Assembly (NCBI GenBank): GCA_029932895.1
Contig: JAOZPF010000042.1
Coordinates: 1-14,069, forward strand
Reading direction: 5' to 3'
Length of the DNA: 14,069 nt
From: Anaerolineae bacterium
GTDB lineage: Bacteria > Chloroflexota > Anaerolineae > B4-G1 > DUEL01
The notes under the pieces were generated by a model that was given only the letters and a program-made list of their open reading frames with translations, was not told where the DNA came from and searched no databases. Each line of letters begins with the position of its first letter. Positions within the stretch are counted from its first letter, which is position 1. Shown one piece after another: positions 1-8,895 of this stretch. The position numbers and the translations under genes are program-made.

Positions 1-1863
1 ATCGACAGCGGGCGCGTCATCGGGCTGACAGCGCCGGAGCTTGCTATCCGCCACGTTCTGCCCAACGTCCTCCCCGCACTGATCGTCATCACGTTGCTAG
101 AGATGGGCGCAGTGCTGATGATCCTGGGCGAGCTTGGCTTTATCGGCGTCTATATCGGTGGAGGTATCTCGATCCAGGTGGGCGACTTTGCCCGGCAGCA
201 GTTCTTTTCCGTGCCCGAGTGGGGAGCGATGATGGCTGGGTCACGGGCCTGGGCCCGCTCCCGCCCCTGGATGGTTCTCTTCCCCGCCATTGCCTTTTTT
301 ATCTCTGTGACCGGGTTCAACCTCCTGGGCGAGGGGCTGCGGCGGCTGATCGACCGCGGCATCTTTAACACTGCTCTCCTCCTCAGTTGGCGCGTCATCA
401 TCGCCGTCGCCCTCATCACCGCCGCCAGCGTCTATGTCATTCTTACCCTGGGGCCAGCCCCGAGCTACCAGCGCCTGGCCCAGCAGGTGAGCACGGCCGA
501 CCTGATGAGCCACGTCGAGTTCTTGGCCGCGCCAGAGATGAACGGGCGCGGCGTCGGCAGCCTGGAGGCGGCGCGGGCCGCGAACTATATCGCCGCCGAG
601 TTCCAGAGCTATGGTCTGCAGGCCCCGCCTGGCGGCTGGATGCAGGAGGTCCAGTTCACTCTTGCCCGCCCCGCCGCTCCCCCGGAGCTGGCCCTGGTCG
701 GCGACGACGGGGAGCCGCTTGTCACCTTTACCCGCCTGGTCGATTACGCCGAGTCGGTCGAGCACCACGGCGGCAGCGGGCAGGCCGAGGCCCCGCTCAC
801 GTTGCTGCTCTTCCCGCCGCAGGACGCCCGGATGTCCCCACAGGAGCTCTACCCCCTCTACCGCGGGTTGGACCTGCGAGGGCGCATTGCCATGATCGTT
901 GAGGACAACGCCCCTTTCAACTTTGACACCGAGGCCCTGGTCCGTGGCGCGGAGGGGGTGTTGATCATCTCCCGCGACGTCAAGCCGCACAACCAGGTGC
1001 TCTCCGGTGACTACCTGGAGCACCCAACCCTGCCGGTCTTTCGCCTCACCCCCGCCGCGGCCGCCGAGATCCTCGCCGTTGACGGCCTCAGCCTGGCCGA
1101 AGTCGACGAATCGATCTCTGGCCTGGAAGAGAGCGGCCCGGGCTGGTCCGCCCGCGAGCTATCGGCGCGGGTGCGGATGGACCTGCAGCTCAAGCCAGCG
1201 GAGACGGTCACGGCCTACAACGTGCTGGCGCTTTTGCCCGGAGCCGACGCCGCCCTGGCCGACGAGCTGGTCGTCCTCTCCGCTCACTATGATGGGCTGG
1301 GGCGCGGGCCCGATTCTACCCTCTACCCCGGCGCGGACGATGATGCCTCTGGTGTGGCGGTGATGCTCGAGATCGCCCGACTGTGGCAGGAGCAGGCGTT
1401 CCAGCCTCGCCGCTCTGTCCTCTTTGCCGCCTGGGCCGGCGGCGAGCTGCCCTACTCTGGCGCTCATGCCTTCCGCGACGAACGCTCCTTCTTCCTCGTC
1501 AACTATGATCTCTCTGCCGTGATCCACCTGGACCGGATGGGCGGGGCCGCGGGAGAGGGGATGGTGGTGCGGCAGAGCGGCGGACGGGACAACCTGTTCA
1601 ATCTCCTCGTCCGCAGCGCCGATAAACTGGACGTGAGCGTCACCCCTGGCCTGGCGCGGCGGCACCACTACCAATGGGTCTTTAGCGGACAGTACGGCGA
1701 CCGGTTCCCAGGGCGGAACGGCACGCTGATCGTCACCTGGGGCGACCCGGAGCCTGGTCTGGCGAAGGATACGGTGGACCGCATCGATCCTGCGCACCTG
1801 AGCCAGGCCGCCCAGGTGGTCAATCTGACCCTGATCACGGCCGCTCACGAGCCGAGGTACTGA
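1..1863 (+). CDS. DppC/OppC-type ABC permease C-terminus fused to an M28 metallopeptidase-like domain (5' end outside window)
   Basis: The frame is open from base 1, so the gene starts upstream; numbering here is from the first codon of the window (620 codons). Codons 1-120 are the end of a peptide/nickel-type importer permease: the EAA-loop signature RHVLPNVLP, then membrane helices, PEWGAMMAG, and the family's terminal FNLLGEGLRRLIDRG. Normal family members stop about here. This one continues with an extra hydrophobic segment (about 131-151), which should carry what follows to the outer face. Then comes an M28 fold with a PA-like insert (about 215-350). M28 metal ligands are seen as H429 (in AHYD), D447 (in GADDDASG), E482 and D511. 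The general-base Glu, expected just before E482, is G481, and the last His ligand position aligns with G586. The domain is therefore probably inactive. A GAGG site before the stop serves the next gene. Permease identity and fusion are well supported; peptide specificity is inferred. Confidence 0.85.
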   Translation: MDSGRVIGLTAPELAIRHVLPNVLPALIVITLLEMGAVLMILGELGFIGVYIGGGISIQVGDFARQQFFSVPEWGAMMAGSRAWARSRPWMVLFPAIAFFISVTGFNLLGEGLRRLIDRGIFNTALLLSWRVIIAVALITAASVYVILTLGPAPSYQRLAQQVSTADLMSHVEFLAAPEMNGRGVGSLEAARAANYIAAEFQSYGLQAPPGGWMQEVQFTLARPAAPPELALVGDDGEPLVTFTRLVDYAESVEHHGGSGQAEAPLTLLLFPPQDARMSPQELYPLYRGLDLRGRIAMIVEDNAPFNFDTEALVRGAEGVLIISRDVKPHNQVLSGDYLEHPTLPVFRLTPAAAAEILAVDGLSLAEVDESISGLEESGPGWSARELSARVRMDLQLKPAETVTAYNVLALLPGADAALADELVVLSAHYDGLGRGPDSTLYPGADDDASGVAVMLEIARLWQEQAFQPRRSVLFAAWAGGELPYSGAHAFRDERSFFLVNYDLSAVIHLDRMGGAAGEGMVVRQSGGRDNLFNLLVRSADKLDVSVTPGLARRHHYQWVFSGQYGDRFPGRNGTLIVTWGDPEPGLAKDTVDRIDPAHLSQAAQVVNLTLITAAHEPRY

Positions 1864-1864
1864 G

Positions 1865-4800
1865 ATGACCCGTAGGGATGGTTTGGAGGCTAGGGAGTCG
1901 ATGGAGAAGCCACAAAACCGGTTGCGGCGCTATCTCGTTCCCCTGATCATCCTCCAGGCGGCGCTTCTGGTCTGCCTGGGGGTCCTGCTCTGGCCGGCCC
2001 CAGGCGGTCAACCTGACCAACAGACGCCGGGTCAGGCCCAGTTCCATCTGCCCTCGGCGGCGACGGTCGTCCCCGGCAGCGTGGCAACGACGCCAGCCCC
2101 TGGGCCAGGATCGGTCCGTGTGGGACCGCTGGTGAATGCTACCAGCTACACAGACCGCGCCCGGATGTTCGACGTGGAGCGGGCGTTCGATCACATCATC
2201 TATCTCGCCAGCGACGCGCTGGGCGGACGTCGGGCCGGCAGTGCGGATGCCGAGGCCGCAGCGAACTATATCGCTGCCCATTTTGCCGCTGCTGGTCTGG
2301 AACCGGCTGGGGACGACTCGGCCTACTTTCAGACCTTTACCCTGCCCACCGGCATCATCACCAGCCTGCCTGTCCTTGCCATCACTTCCCCCTCCGGCGA
2401 GCCGGTTACCCACACCTATGCCTACCGCATCGACTACCGCGCCCTCACCTCCGGCTATGTCGGCGCGGGGGAGGCGGAAGGGGAGCTGCTCTGGCTCAAC
2501 GGCTGCCACCACAACGACTATGCCGGGCTAGATGCGAGCGGCAAGATCATCCTCTGCCGCGTCACCAACGACCCCGATGTCTACCGCCAGGCGATCGAGC
2601 ACCAGGTGGGCGGGCTTTTGCTCCTGGATCGAGAGAGTGATTATTTCCGCCGCGGTGGGTACCGCGACACCGCCTGGGTGCCGGAGACGATTCCCGCCTA
2701 CCTCATCTCCGAGCAGGTGGGGGAGGACCTGCTGACCGGCACCGGCTATACGCTGGATGACCTCAGTCTCCTTTTTGACCCCATTCCCCTCTCCACCACC
2801 GTGCGCATGGTCGTCAACCTGGACGAGCGGGAGGACGGCACGGGCCGCAACGTGCTGGGGCTTCTCCCCGGTGCCGATCCCCAACACGCCGATGAGGTGG
2901 TCGTCATCGGTGCCCACTACGACCACCTGGGTCGCGAGCCGGATGGAGCCATAATGTCTGGCGCCAATGACAACAGCTCCGGCGTCGGAACCGTGCTCGA
3001 AATCGCCCGCCTCTGGCACGACCAGGGCTACCGTCCCGCCCGCTCTGTCCTCTTTGCCGCCTGGGACGGGGAGGAACTGGGGCTCTTGGGCTCTCATTAC
3101 TATGTCCAGCATCCCACCCTGCCCATCACCCACATCGTCGCCAATATCAACCTTGATATGGTCGGCCGGGGTGAAACGCTGCTGATCGACGGCGAGGGAG
3201 CCGTGGCTGCTCAACTCCAGGCCAGCGCCGAGCTCTATGCCGTCACTACTACCCGCACTTTCAACGGTCGCAGCGATCACGTCCCCTTCATCGAGGGTTC
3301 TATCCCCGCCGCCATGCTCATCTATTGGCCTGATCCCCCCTACCACTCTCCCGCCGACCGAGTGGAGACGATCGAGCCCGACCACCTCAGAAGCGTGGGC
3401 GTCATCGCCGCCCATACCCTGTCCGCCCTCGCCCAGAGCGACGTCGAGCTGGAGGAGGCGGTGGCCCGGCTTCAGAACAGCATTGCCGCCGGGGACCGGG
3501 CGGCATTCCTCGCCGGGATCGACCCCGATGACCCTGACCTCCAGGCGGCCCAAGCCGCCTGGTTCGACAACCTCTGGTCGCGGGAGCTGACCGAGGTCAC
3601 CATCGCGCCCGATCAGGTGCGCGTCGGCGACGGCGAGGCGGATGTGACCCTCACCATGTCCTATCGCTGGGCCGATTCCGACCGGCGCGAGCCATCTATC
3701 TCTTATGACGTCCGCTTTGTGCAGCGGGATGGTGTCTGGGTCTGGGCTGGGTACGATCTGGATAGTCTCGCCGGCGATGTCGTCACCGTGGCCCGCTTTG
3801 AGGAGGTGCCGTTGGGTGTGTCCTCTCTCCTCTCCACCACACAGGCGTCCTATCTCGCCCTCGCCGCTGACCTGGGGGCCAGGCCGGTCAGCGGGACCCG
3901 CGTGATCTATTACCCCAACACGGCTATGCTGCGGACCATCGCCCAGCCCGCGGCCGACCGGGACACCCGCTGGCTGGTGCCGTCGGCGGGACTGGCCGAG
4001 ATCGCCTGGGGTCAGCCCATCACCCCTGCTCTGGTCAGCCTGCTCCTCGATCAGATGGGGCTGCCTGGCGACGCCGCCCCCTGGCTGCGGGAGGGTCTGG
4101 CTCGCCGTTACGAGAGCGGGGCAACGCGGGAATCCCTGCCCGCTCTCCTCTCCGTCGGCGCGCCCTCTTTCCGATTGGATGCTTTCCCGCTGGCTGATGA
4201 CCTCCCGGCGGATGCTGCCGATTCGCTACGTGCCCAGGCCTGGAGCGTCACCGGGTACCTGCTGGAGCGATACGGCCCGGATGGGCTCCGCGCTCTCTGC
4301 GCCGCCTGGGGCGAGAGCGGCAGTGGTGCTGTCGCCTTCCAACAGGCACTGGGCCTCACAGCCGATCAGTTCCTGGCCGACTGGCAGGCCAGCCAGATCG
4401 ACCCACTGCGTGCCGACGCCGAGGCTATCGCGGCGACGGTCGCGGCCCGCACCGGGGCCGTGCTCGCCGGCGACGAGGCCTCCTTTCTCGCCACCGTCAA
4501 CCCGGCCGACGCGACCCTCCGCACTGAGGAGCGACACTGGTTCGCCGCCCTGGTTGATACCCCCGTCCTTTCCTACGAGGCCAGCGGGCAGGTGGTGGAT
4601 TGGTCACCCGCTGGGGACGAAACGGTGGTCGAGCTGACGGTCAGCAGCGTTCTCTCCGGCGAACGGTCCGCCCGGATCACCTACGACGCCCGCTTTGTGC
4701 ACCGCGGGGGAAGGTGGCTCTATGCCGGCGTGGCGTGGCAAGAGCGCAGTAGTGATCACTTTGTCCTCAAGTACCAGGGCAACGACGCCGCCTGGGCGCA

Positions 4801-6760
4801 CCACGTTCTCGACCTGGCGGAGGAGGCCTACAGCCGGATAGCTGGCGACTTGGACGTCGGGCTGGCGCAGCGGCAAGAGATCAAGCTCTATGGGGAGCCG
4901 GAACTCTTCCGCGCTTTGGTTTCCCCCGCGTTGCCCGGCTGGGTGACAGGCTGGGTCGAGCCTGGCGAGTCGATTCGTCTCCCCACTCAGGAGGAGAGCC
5001 AGCTTCACCGCGCCCTGGCCCATGAACTTGGCCGCGTCCTCCTCTTTGAGCGGGGGCTGGAGGGTGGGTGGCTGCACGAGGGCGTTGCCGATTACGAGGC
5101 CGGGCGCGTGCTCCCCCTGGGCACTCACTGGATGGCTGGTGAGTACGTGCCGCTGGTGCAGGCGGCGGTCCGCCGCCACGCCGAGTTCCCGCTGGATGGT
5201 CTCCCCTCCGGGGACGACCTGCCGGAGGATCAGGTCGAGCTTTTCCGCGCCCAGTCCTGGTCGTTGGTCTCTTTCATCGCCAGGCAGCACGGCTTGGGGG
5301 GGCTGCGCCAGCTCATCGCCCGCGCCGCGCTCTCCGACGACACGCCGTCCAACCTGCGCGCCGCCCTGGGGGTCGATCCGGCGCAGTTTGAGGCCGCATG
5401 GCGGGCGCAGGCCAGCGACGCGTCCGTGCCGCCAGAGTTGGTCGCGCTGGCCCGCCGCTTTGACCCTGAGCGTGCCCTGGCCCACATCCAGGTCCTCGCC
5501 AGCGCAGAGTACGGCGGGCGGCAGGCGGGGACCGCCGGGGCCGATCTAGCCAGCGCCTACATCGCCGACCAGTTCGCCGCGCTGGGGTTCCAGCCCCTGG
5601 GCGATCCCCTGACAGAGACGGTGGGCAGCGAGCGGGGCTACCGGCAGTGGTTTCCCATCTCCCACACCCACCTCCTCTCCACCCCCGTGCTGGTGCTCCT
5701 CGATGGCGAAACGGTGGTGCGCCGTTTCGTCTACCGTCAGGACTTTGTGGAGCGCTCCGGGCAGGGTGCTGCCGAGGGGCCGTTACTGTGGCTGAACGCA
5801 TCCGATTTGGAGGGGATGCGCTTTGGTGGGGCTGTGGTCATCGAGGCCAACGTGAGCGACCCCATCGCCCGTGCCGCAGAGCTGGAGGCTCACGCGGCGG
5901 GGGGGCTGGTCGTAGTCACCGACCGGGAGCCGGAGGAACTGCGGGCCACCATCGGCCGCTTCACCCCGGAGACAGCGATCACGATCCCCGTGTTCGAGTT
6001 GGGCGGGCCGGCTTTTGAGAGCCTGTTGGAGCAGTTGGACACCACCTATCGTGACCTGATCAACGGCCCTCCCGTCCTCCCCCTCGGCCTTCAGGCGCGT
6101 CAGTCCTTGCTGCGTCTCCCCCTCACCACCACCCTCACCGCTAACGTCATCGGTTTGCTGCCGGGCAGCGACCCCCGTCTGGCGAACGAACTGCTCCTGG
6201 TGGGCGCGCATTATGACCACATCGGGCAGCTCCCCAATGGGCTTTTCTTTCCTGGCGCGAACCAGAACGGTTCCGGCGTGGCGGCGATGCTGGAGCTGGC
6301 CCGGGTGTGGCAGGAGGCAGGGTACCATCCCGCCCGCTCTGTCCTCTTTGTCGCCTGGGGCGCGGAGGAGATGGATAGCGCGGGGGTGTCCTACTATCTG
6401 AACCACCCCGCCGTCCCCCTCACGCGGACCCTGGGCGTCATTGCCCTGGACAGCATCGCCTCCGGCAGAGGTTATGACCTGCTCTACTATGGCACCAGGG
6501 AGCACGACCTGCCCCTGATCCAGCGGGTGGAGGCTGGGGCCTCCGAGCTGGAGCGCCGGGCCTGGCGGCGGGGGAGCAGCGGCGAGGGGTGGCACCAGCC
6601 CTTTAACCGTGCTGGCATCCCCACCGTCCTGCTGATCTGGGAAGATGCCGAGCAGGATTTTTACTCGCTCGCCGACACTGCCGACAGTATCGACCTCGAC
6701 CGGCTGGCGTCCAGCGGCGAGATTCTTACTCTGGCTGTATCGTGGTTGGAGGGCCAATGA
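1865..6760 (+). CDS. Giant membrane-anchored protein: M28 - (NTF2-like - peptidase-MA-like) x2 - M28
   Basis: The protein has 1631 residues. ATG 1865 lies one base after the previous stop, with GAGG 7 bases upstream; ATG 1901 (residue 13) is an alternative. An N-terminal hydrophobic segment (about 23-43) acts as signal anchor, followed by a Pro/Thr/Gln-rich linker, so the rest should be extracytoplasmic. Domains: M28 with PA insert (about 95-520); NTF2/SnoaL-like (about 525-635); peptidase-MA-like (about 640-845); a second NTF2-like (about 847-960); a second MA-like (about 960-1185); and a second M28 with PA insert (about 1195-1631). The first M28 has a full catalytic set: H351, D369, E403/E404, D431, H494. 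The second M28 has H1449, E1501/E1502 and D1529 but Q1467 in place of the bridging Asp and Y1600 in place of the last His. The MA-like copies lack HExxH: AE at 711-712 and HELGR at 1053-1057, though both keep the downstream W-L-x-E-G-x-A element (E743, E1072). An aminopeptidase-like role for the first domain is inferred from family. Confidence 0.85.
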   Translation: MTRRDGLEARESMEKPQNRLRRYLVPLIILQAALLVCLGVLLWPAPGGQPDQQTPGQAQFHLPSAATVVPGSVATTPAPGPGSVRVGPLVNATSYTDRARMFDVERAFDHIIYLASDALGGRRAGSADAEAAANYIAAHFAAAGLEPAGDDSAYFQTFTLPTGIITSLPVLAITSPSGEPVTHTYAYRIDYRALTSGYVGAGEAEGELLWLNGCHHNDYAGLDASGKIILCRVTNDPDVYRQAIEHQVGGLLLLDRESDYFRRGGYRDTAWVPETIPAYLISEQVGEDLLTGTGYTLDDLSLLFDPIPLSTTVRMVVNLDEREDGTGRNVLGLLPGADPQHADEVVVIGAHYDHLGREPDGAIMSGANDNSSGVGTVLEIARLWHDQGYRPARSVLFAAWDGEELGLLGSHYYVQHPTLPITHIVANINLDMVGRGETLLIDGEGAVAAQLQASAELYAVTTTRTFNGRSDHVPFIEGSIPAAMLIYWPDPPYHSPADRVETIEPDHLRSVGVIAAHTLSALAQSDVELEEAVARLQNSIAAGDRAAFLAGIDPDDPDLQAAQAAWFDNLWSRELTEVTIAPDQVRVGDGEADVTLTMSYRWADSDRREPSISYDVRFVQRDGVWVWAGYDLDSLAGDVVTVARFEEVPLGVSSLLSTTQASYLALAADLGARPVSGTRVIYYPNTAMLRTIAQPAADRDTRWLVPSAGLAEIAWGQPITPALVSLLLDQMGLPGDAAPWLREGLARRYESGATRESLPALLSVGAPSFRLDAFPLADDLPADAADSLRAQAWSVTGYLLERYGPDGLRALCAAWGESGSGAVAFQQALGLTADQFLADWQASQIDPLRADAEAIAATVAARTGAVLAGDEASFLATVNPADATLRTEERHWFAALVDTPVLSYEASGQVVDWSPAGDETVVELTVSSVLSGERSARITYDARFVHRGGRWLYAGVAWQERSSDHFVLKYQGNDAAWAHHVLDLAEEAYSRIAGDLDVGLAQRQEIKLYGEPELFRALVSPALPGWVTGWVEPGESIRLPTQEESQLHRALAHELGRVLLFERGLEGGWLHEGVADYEAGRVLPLGTHWMAGEYVPLVQAAVRRHAEFPLDGLPSGDDLPEDQVELFRAQSWSLVSFIARQHGLGGLRQLIARAALSDDTPSNLRAALGVDPAQFEAAWRAQASDASVPPELVALARRFDPERALAHIQVLASAEYGGRQAGTAGADLASAYIADQFAALGFQPLGDPLTETVGSERGYRQWFPISHTHLLSTPVLVLLDGETVVRRFVYRQDFVERSGQGAAEGPLLWLNASDLEGMRFGGAVVIEANVSDPIARAAELEAHAAGGLVVVTDREPEELRATIGRFTPETAITIPVFELGGPAFESLLEQLDTTYRDLINGPPVLPLGLQARQSLLRLPLTTTLTANVIGLLPGSDPRLANELLLVGAHYDHIGQLPNGLFFPGANQNGSGVAAMLELARVWQEAGYHPARSVLFVAWGAEEMDSAGVSYYLNHPAVPLTRTLGVIALDSIASGRGYDLLYYGTREHDLPLIQRVEAGASELERRAWRRGSSGEGWHQPFNRAGIPTVLLIWEDAEQDFYSLADTADSIDLDRLASSGEILTLAVSWLEGQ

Positions 6761-7293
6761 AAACGGGGAGACGGTTTGTCGTCGTCGGCACGTCCGGCTC
6801 TGGCAAGACGACGATGGCGCGCCGCATCGCGCGGCGACTGGGCATCCCTCACATCGAACTGGACGCACTCTATTGGGGGCCGCACTGGAGCCCGTCCACG
6901 CCGGAGAGCTTTCGCGCCCGAGCGGCCCAGGCGCTCGAAGGGGACGCCTGGGCCGTCGACGGCAACTATAGCATAGTGCGCGACATCATCTGGAGCCGGG
7001 CCGACACATTGGTCTGGCTCAACTACTCCCTGCCGGTGATCATGGGCAGGGTGGTGTGGCGCACGTTGCGGCGGGTGGTGACGCGGGAAGAACTGTGGAG
7101 CGGGAACAGAGAGTCGCTGCGCACAGCCCTGTTCAGCCGTGATTCGATTATCCTCTGGGCGCTCCAGACCTACTGGCGGCGGCGCAGGAATTACCCCCGC
7201 CTGCTCGCGCAGCCGCAACACGCCCACCTCACGGTGGTCCACCTCCACTCCCCACGGGAGGCGGAAGCGTGGCTGGCGGGCCTGAGGAGCTAG
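6757..7293 (+). CDS. P-loop kinase-like NTPase (FlaR / adenylate-kinase-like family)
   Basis: The protein has 178 residues. ATG 6757 overlaps the previous stop as ATGA, with GGAGG 4 bases upstream, so translation is probably coupled; the GTG 15 bases earlier is less likely. The Walker A motif GTSGSGKTT lies at residues 11-19. It is followed by the family marks H-I-E-L-D-A-L-Y-W (about 31-39), W-A-V-D-G-N-Y (about 63-69) and a basic 'lid' R-x-x-W-R-T-L-R-R. These belong to small cytosolic nucleoside/nucleotide kinase-like proteins historically annotated as 'topology modulation protein FlaR'; the substrate is unknown. It has no obvious functional link with the two peptidase-like genes ahead of it beyond co-transcription. 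Its stop is only 2 bases from that of the converging DUF11 gene. Confidence 0.8.
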   Translation: MKTGRRFVVVGTSGSGKTTMARRIARRLGIPHIELDALYWGPHWSPSTPESFRARAAQALEGDAWAVDGNYSIVRDIIWSRADTLVWLNYSLPVIMGRVVWRTLRRVVTREELWSGNRESLRTALFSRDSIILWALQTYWRRRRNYPRLLAQPQHAHLTVVHLHSPREAEAWLAGLRS

Positions 7294-7295
7294 TT

Positions 7296-8843
7296 TTACC
7301 CTCCTCCGTTGCTCAGACCGCGGCCTAACAAATAGCCCGCCGTGCCGGAGAGAATCGTCACCGCGCCGTCCGGTTCGATGCTGCCGTTCATCGCCAGGAC
7401 CAGCACCGCCTCGATGATAGTGACGACCGCCACCCCCTCCACGACGAACCTAAAGTAGCGCGGCTGCCACGCCCCCTTGCGCAGGACGAACACAGCCAGG
7501 ACACCCAACACCGCCAGCGCCACTGTGGCCGACGTGCCCACGAGGATGGCGACTATCAGGGGTTGGTTCTCAAAGACCTGTGGTTTCTGCGGCGTTACCT
7601 CCGGCGGCGGTTCGATGGCCATTCTCGTCTGCGCGCGTGCCAACTCGACCCCGCTGACAGAGATGATGGCTGTGTTGTCCGCCATAGTGGACTCGCCTAT
7701 CTCGTTGGTCAGGCGCACTCTGTAGGAGACGGCCTCCTCGGTCCCGGCTTCGAGCGGCTCCGGAAGCGTCCACTCGACTGCACCATCCACCTCGCGTCCG
7801 CCGCCAGAGATGTTGCTGACCTCGGCGACGACCCGCTCGTCGAAATCGTCCTGCACCACCACGTTGGAGGCAGGGACCTCGCCCGAGTTCACAAAGCGAA
7901 TGGTAAAGCGAAGCGTGTCGCCTGGCTCGATAGCGCCGCCGTTCAGGTCCTCGCGCTCTCGCTCGATGCTCAGCAGCGGCGTGTGCAGCTCAAAGCTATC
8001 GGCGGCCGAGATAGGCTCAACGCCGACGGCGCGCATCGTGGCCTGGGCATTCACGTCGATCGTGCCCTGCGAGAGGGTTGGCTTTAGCGTCGCCTCGTAA
8101 CTCACCTCGCCGCCGCTGCCCCCGGCCGACACGGTCCCCAACTCCCAGCGGATGACATTCCCCTCTTGTTGTCCCTCGCTGGTGATATTCGCCACCGACT
8201 CCATCACCGTTCCATCAAAGGTCTCTTCCAGGACGACCCCCGTTGCGTCGGCCGTGCCGCTGTTGCTGTAACGGATGATATAGCGCACGGTGTCACCGGG
8301 GACAATGTTCCCATCGCCGTCCACCCGCTCTCGCCGCCGGGTGAGCACCAGGGTTGGCGCGCGGATCGTCAGCTCGACAGAGACCTGAGCTACCCTCACA
8401 CCATCGGCATAGATCACAGCGTTGTTCGAGACCGACGTTGTCCCGGCCGCGAATGAATCGGCCGCCGTCGCCTCGTAGCTGGCTCGCCATTCCGCGCCGG
8501 GTGCCAGGTCGCCCAGTTGCCAGCTCAGAATATCCCCGTCGTTCTGCGCTGCCGCACCGCCCAGGTCGGGCGAGGAGAGCACCTCGATGGCAGGAAAGGC
8601 GATCTGATCGTAGTCATCCTGCACGGTCACGTTCGTCGCTGTCACCTCCCCGCTGTTGGTGACGACAATCTCGAAGAGGACGGTTTGCCCCGGGCCGATG
8701 GAATCGGTGTCCGCTGTCTTTACGATGTCCAGTTGGGGGCTACCCTCCTGGGCCAGAGCGGGTCGGATCAGTAATACCCCCAGCAGCGAGGCGCACAGCG
8801 CAACCCCACCCAACAGGTACTGCCAGAACATTTGCTTCTTCAT
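7296..8843 (-). CDS. Secreted DUF11-repeat protein with C-terminal membrane anchor
   Basis: The protein has 515 residues. ATG 8843 is chosen because a strong AAGGAGG ends 6 bases before it; the in-frame ATG at 8861 lies ahead of that site and is unlikely. A signal peptide (residues 1-31: M-K-K-Q, hydrophobic core, ALA then Q) is followed by three DUF11-type beta-sandwich repeats (about 36-160, 165-285, 290-415). Each has the pattern 'PGDTxxFxIxxxNSGexxAxNVxVxDxxD ... GxxxWxLgxL'. A Pro-rich linker (PPPEVTPQKPQ) leads to two or three hydrophobic segments (about 430-515). DUF11 domains occur in surface and cell-envelope adhesin-like or stalk proteins; no catalytic residues are visible. It has its own leader of about 270 bases. 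It converges on the plus operon with a 2-base gap, so any terminator must lie inside the opposing gene. Confidence 0.85.
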   Translation of the reverse strand: MKKQMFWQYLLGGVALCASLLGVLLIRPALAQEGSPQLDIVKTADTDSIGPGQTVLFEIVVTNSGEVTATNVTVQDDYDQIAFPAIEVLSSPDLGGAAAQNDGDILSWQLGDLAPGAEWRASYEATAADSFAAGTTSVSNNAVIYADGVRVAQVSVELTIRAPTLVLTRRRERVDGDGNIVPGDTVRYIIRYSNSGTADATGVVLEETFDGTVMESVANITSEGQQEGNVIRWELGTVSAGGSGGEVSYEATLKPTLSQGTIDVNAQATMRAVGVEPISAADSFELHTPLLSIEREREDLNGGAIEPGDTLRFTIRFVNSGEVPASNVVVQDDFDERVVAEVSNISGGGREVDGAVEWTLPEPLEAGTEEAVSYRVRLTNEIGESTMADNTAIISVSGVELARAQTRMAIEPPPEVTPQKPQVFENQPLIVAILVGTSATVALAVLGVLAVFVLRKGAWQPRYFRFVVEGVAVVTIIEAVLVLAMNGSIEPDGAVTILSGTAGYLLGRGLSNGGG

Positions 8844-8895
8844 AGTGCCCCTCCTTGGCATCTGTCCGAAAGGTTCGCCGGACGGTCAGTAGTAG

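Noticed and set aside
2528..3553. Long minus-strand open frame opposite the giant peptidase gene (also 241-1023, 1159-1848, 4604-5485 and 5783-6868).
   Set aside because: GC-rich codon bias keeps antisense frames open. The translations are Gly/Arg/Val-rich without motifs, and the plus frame shows clear domains.
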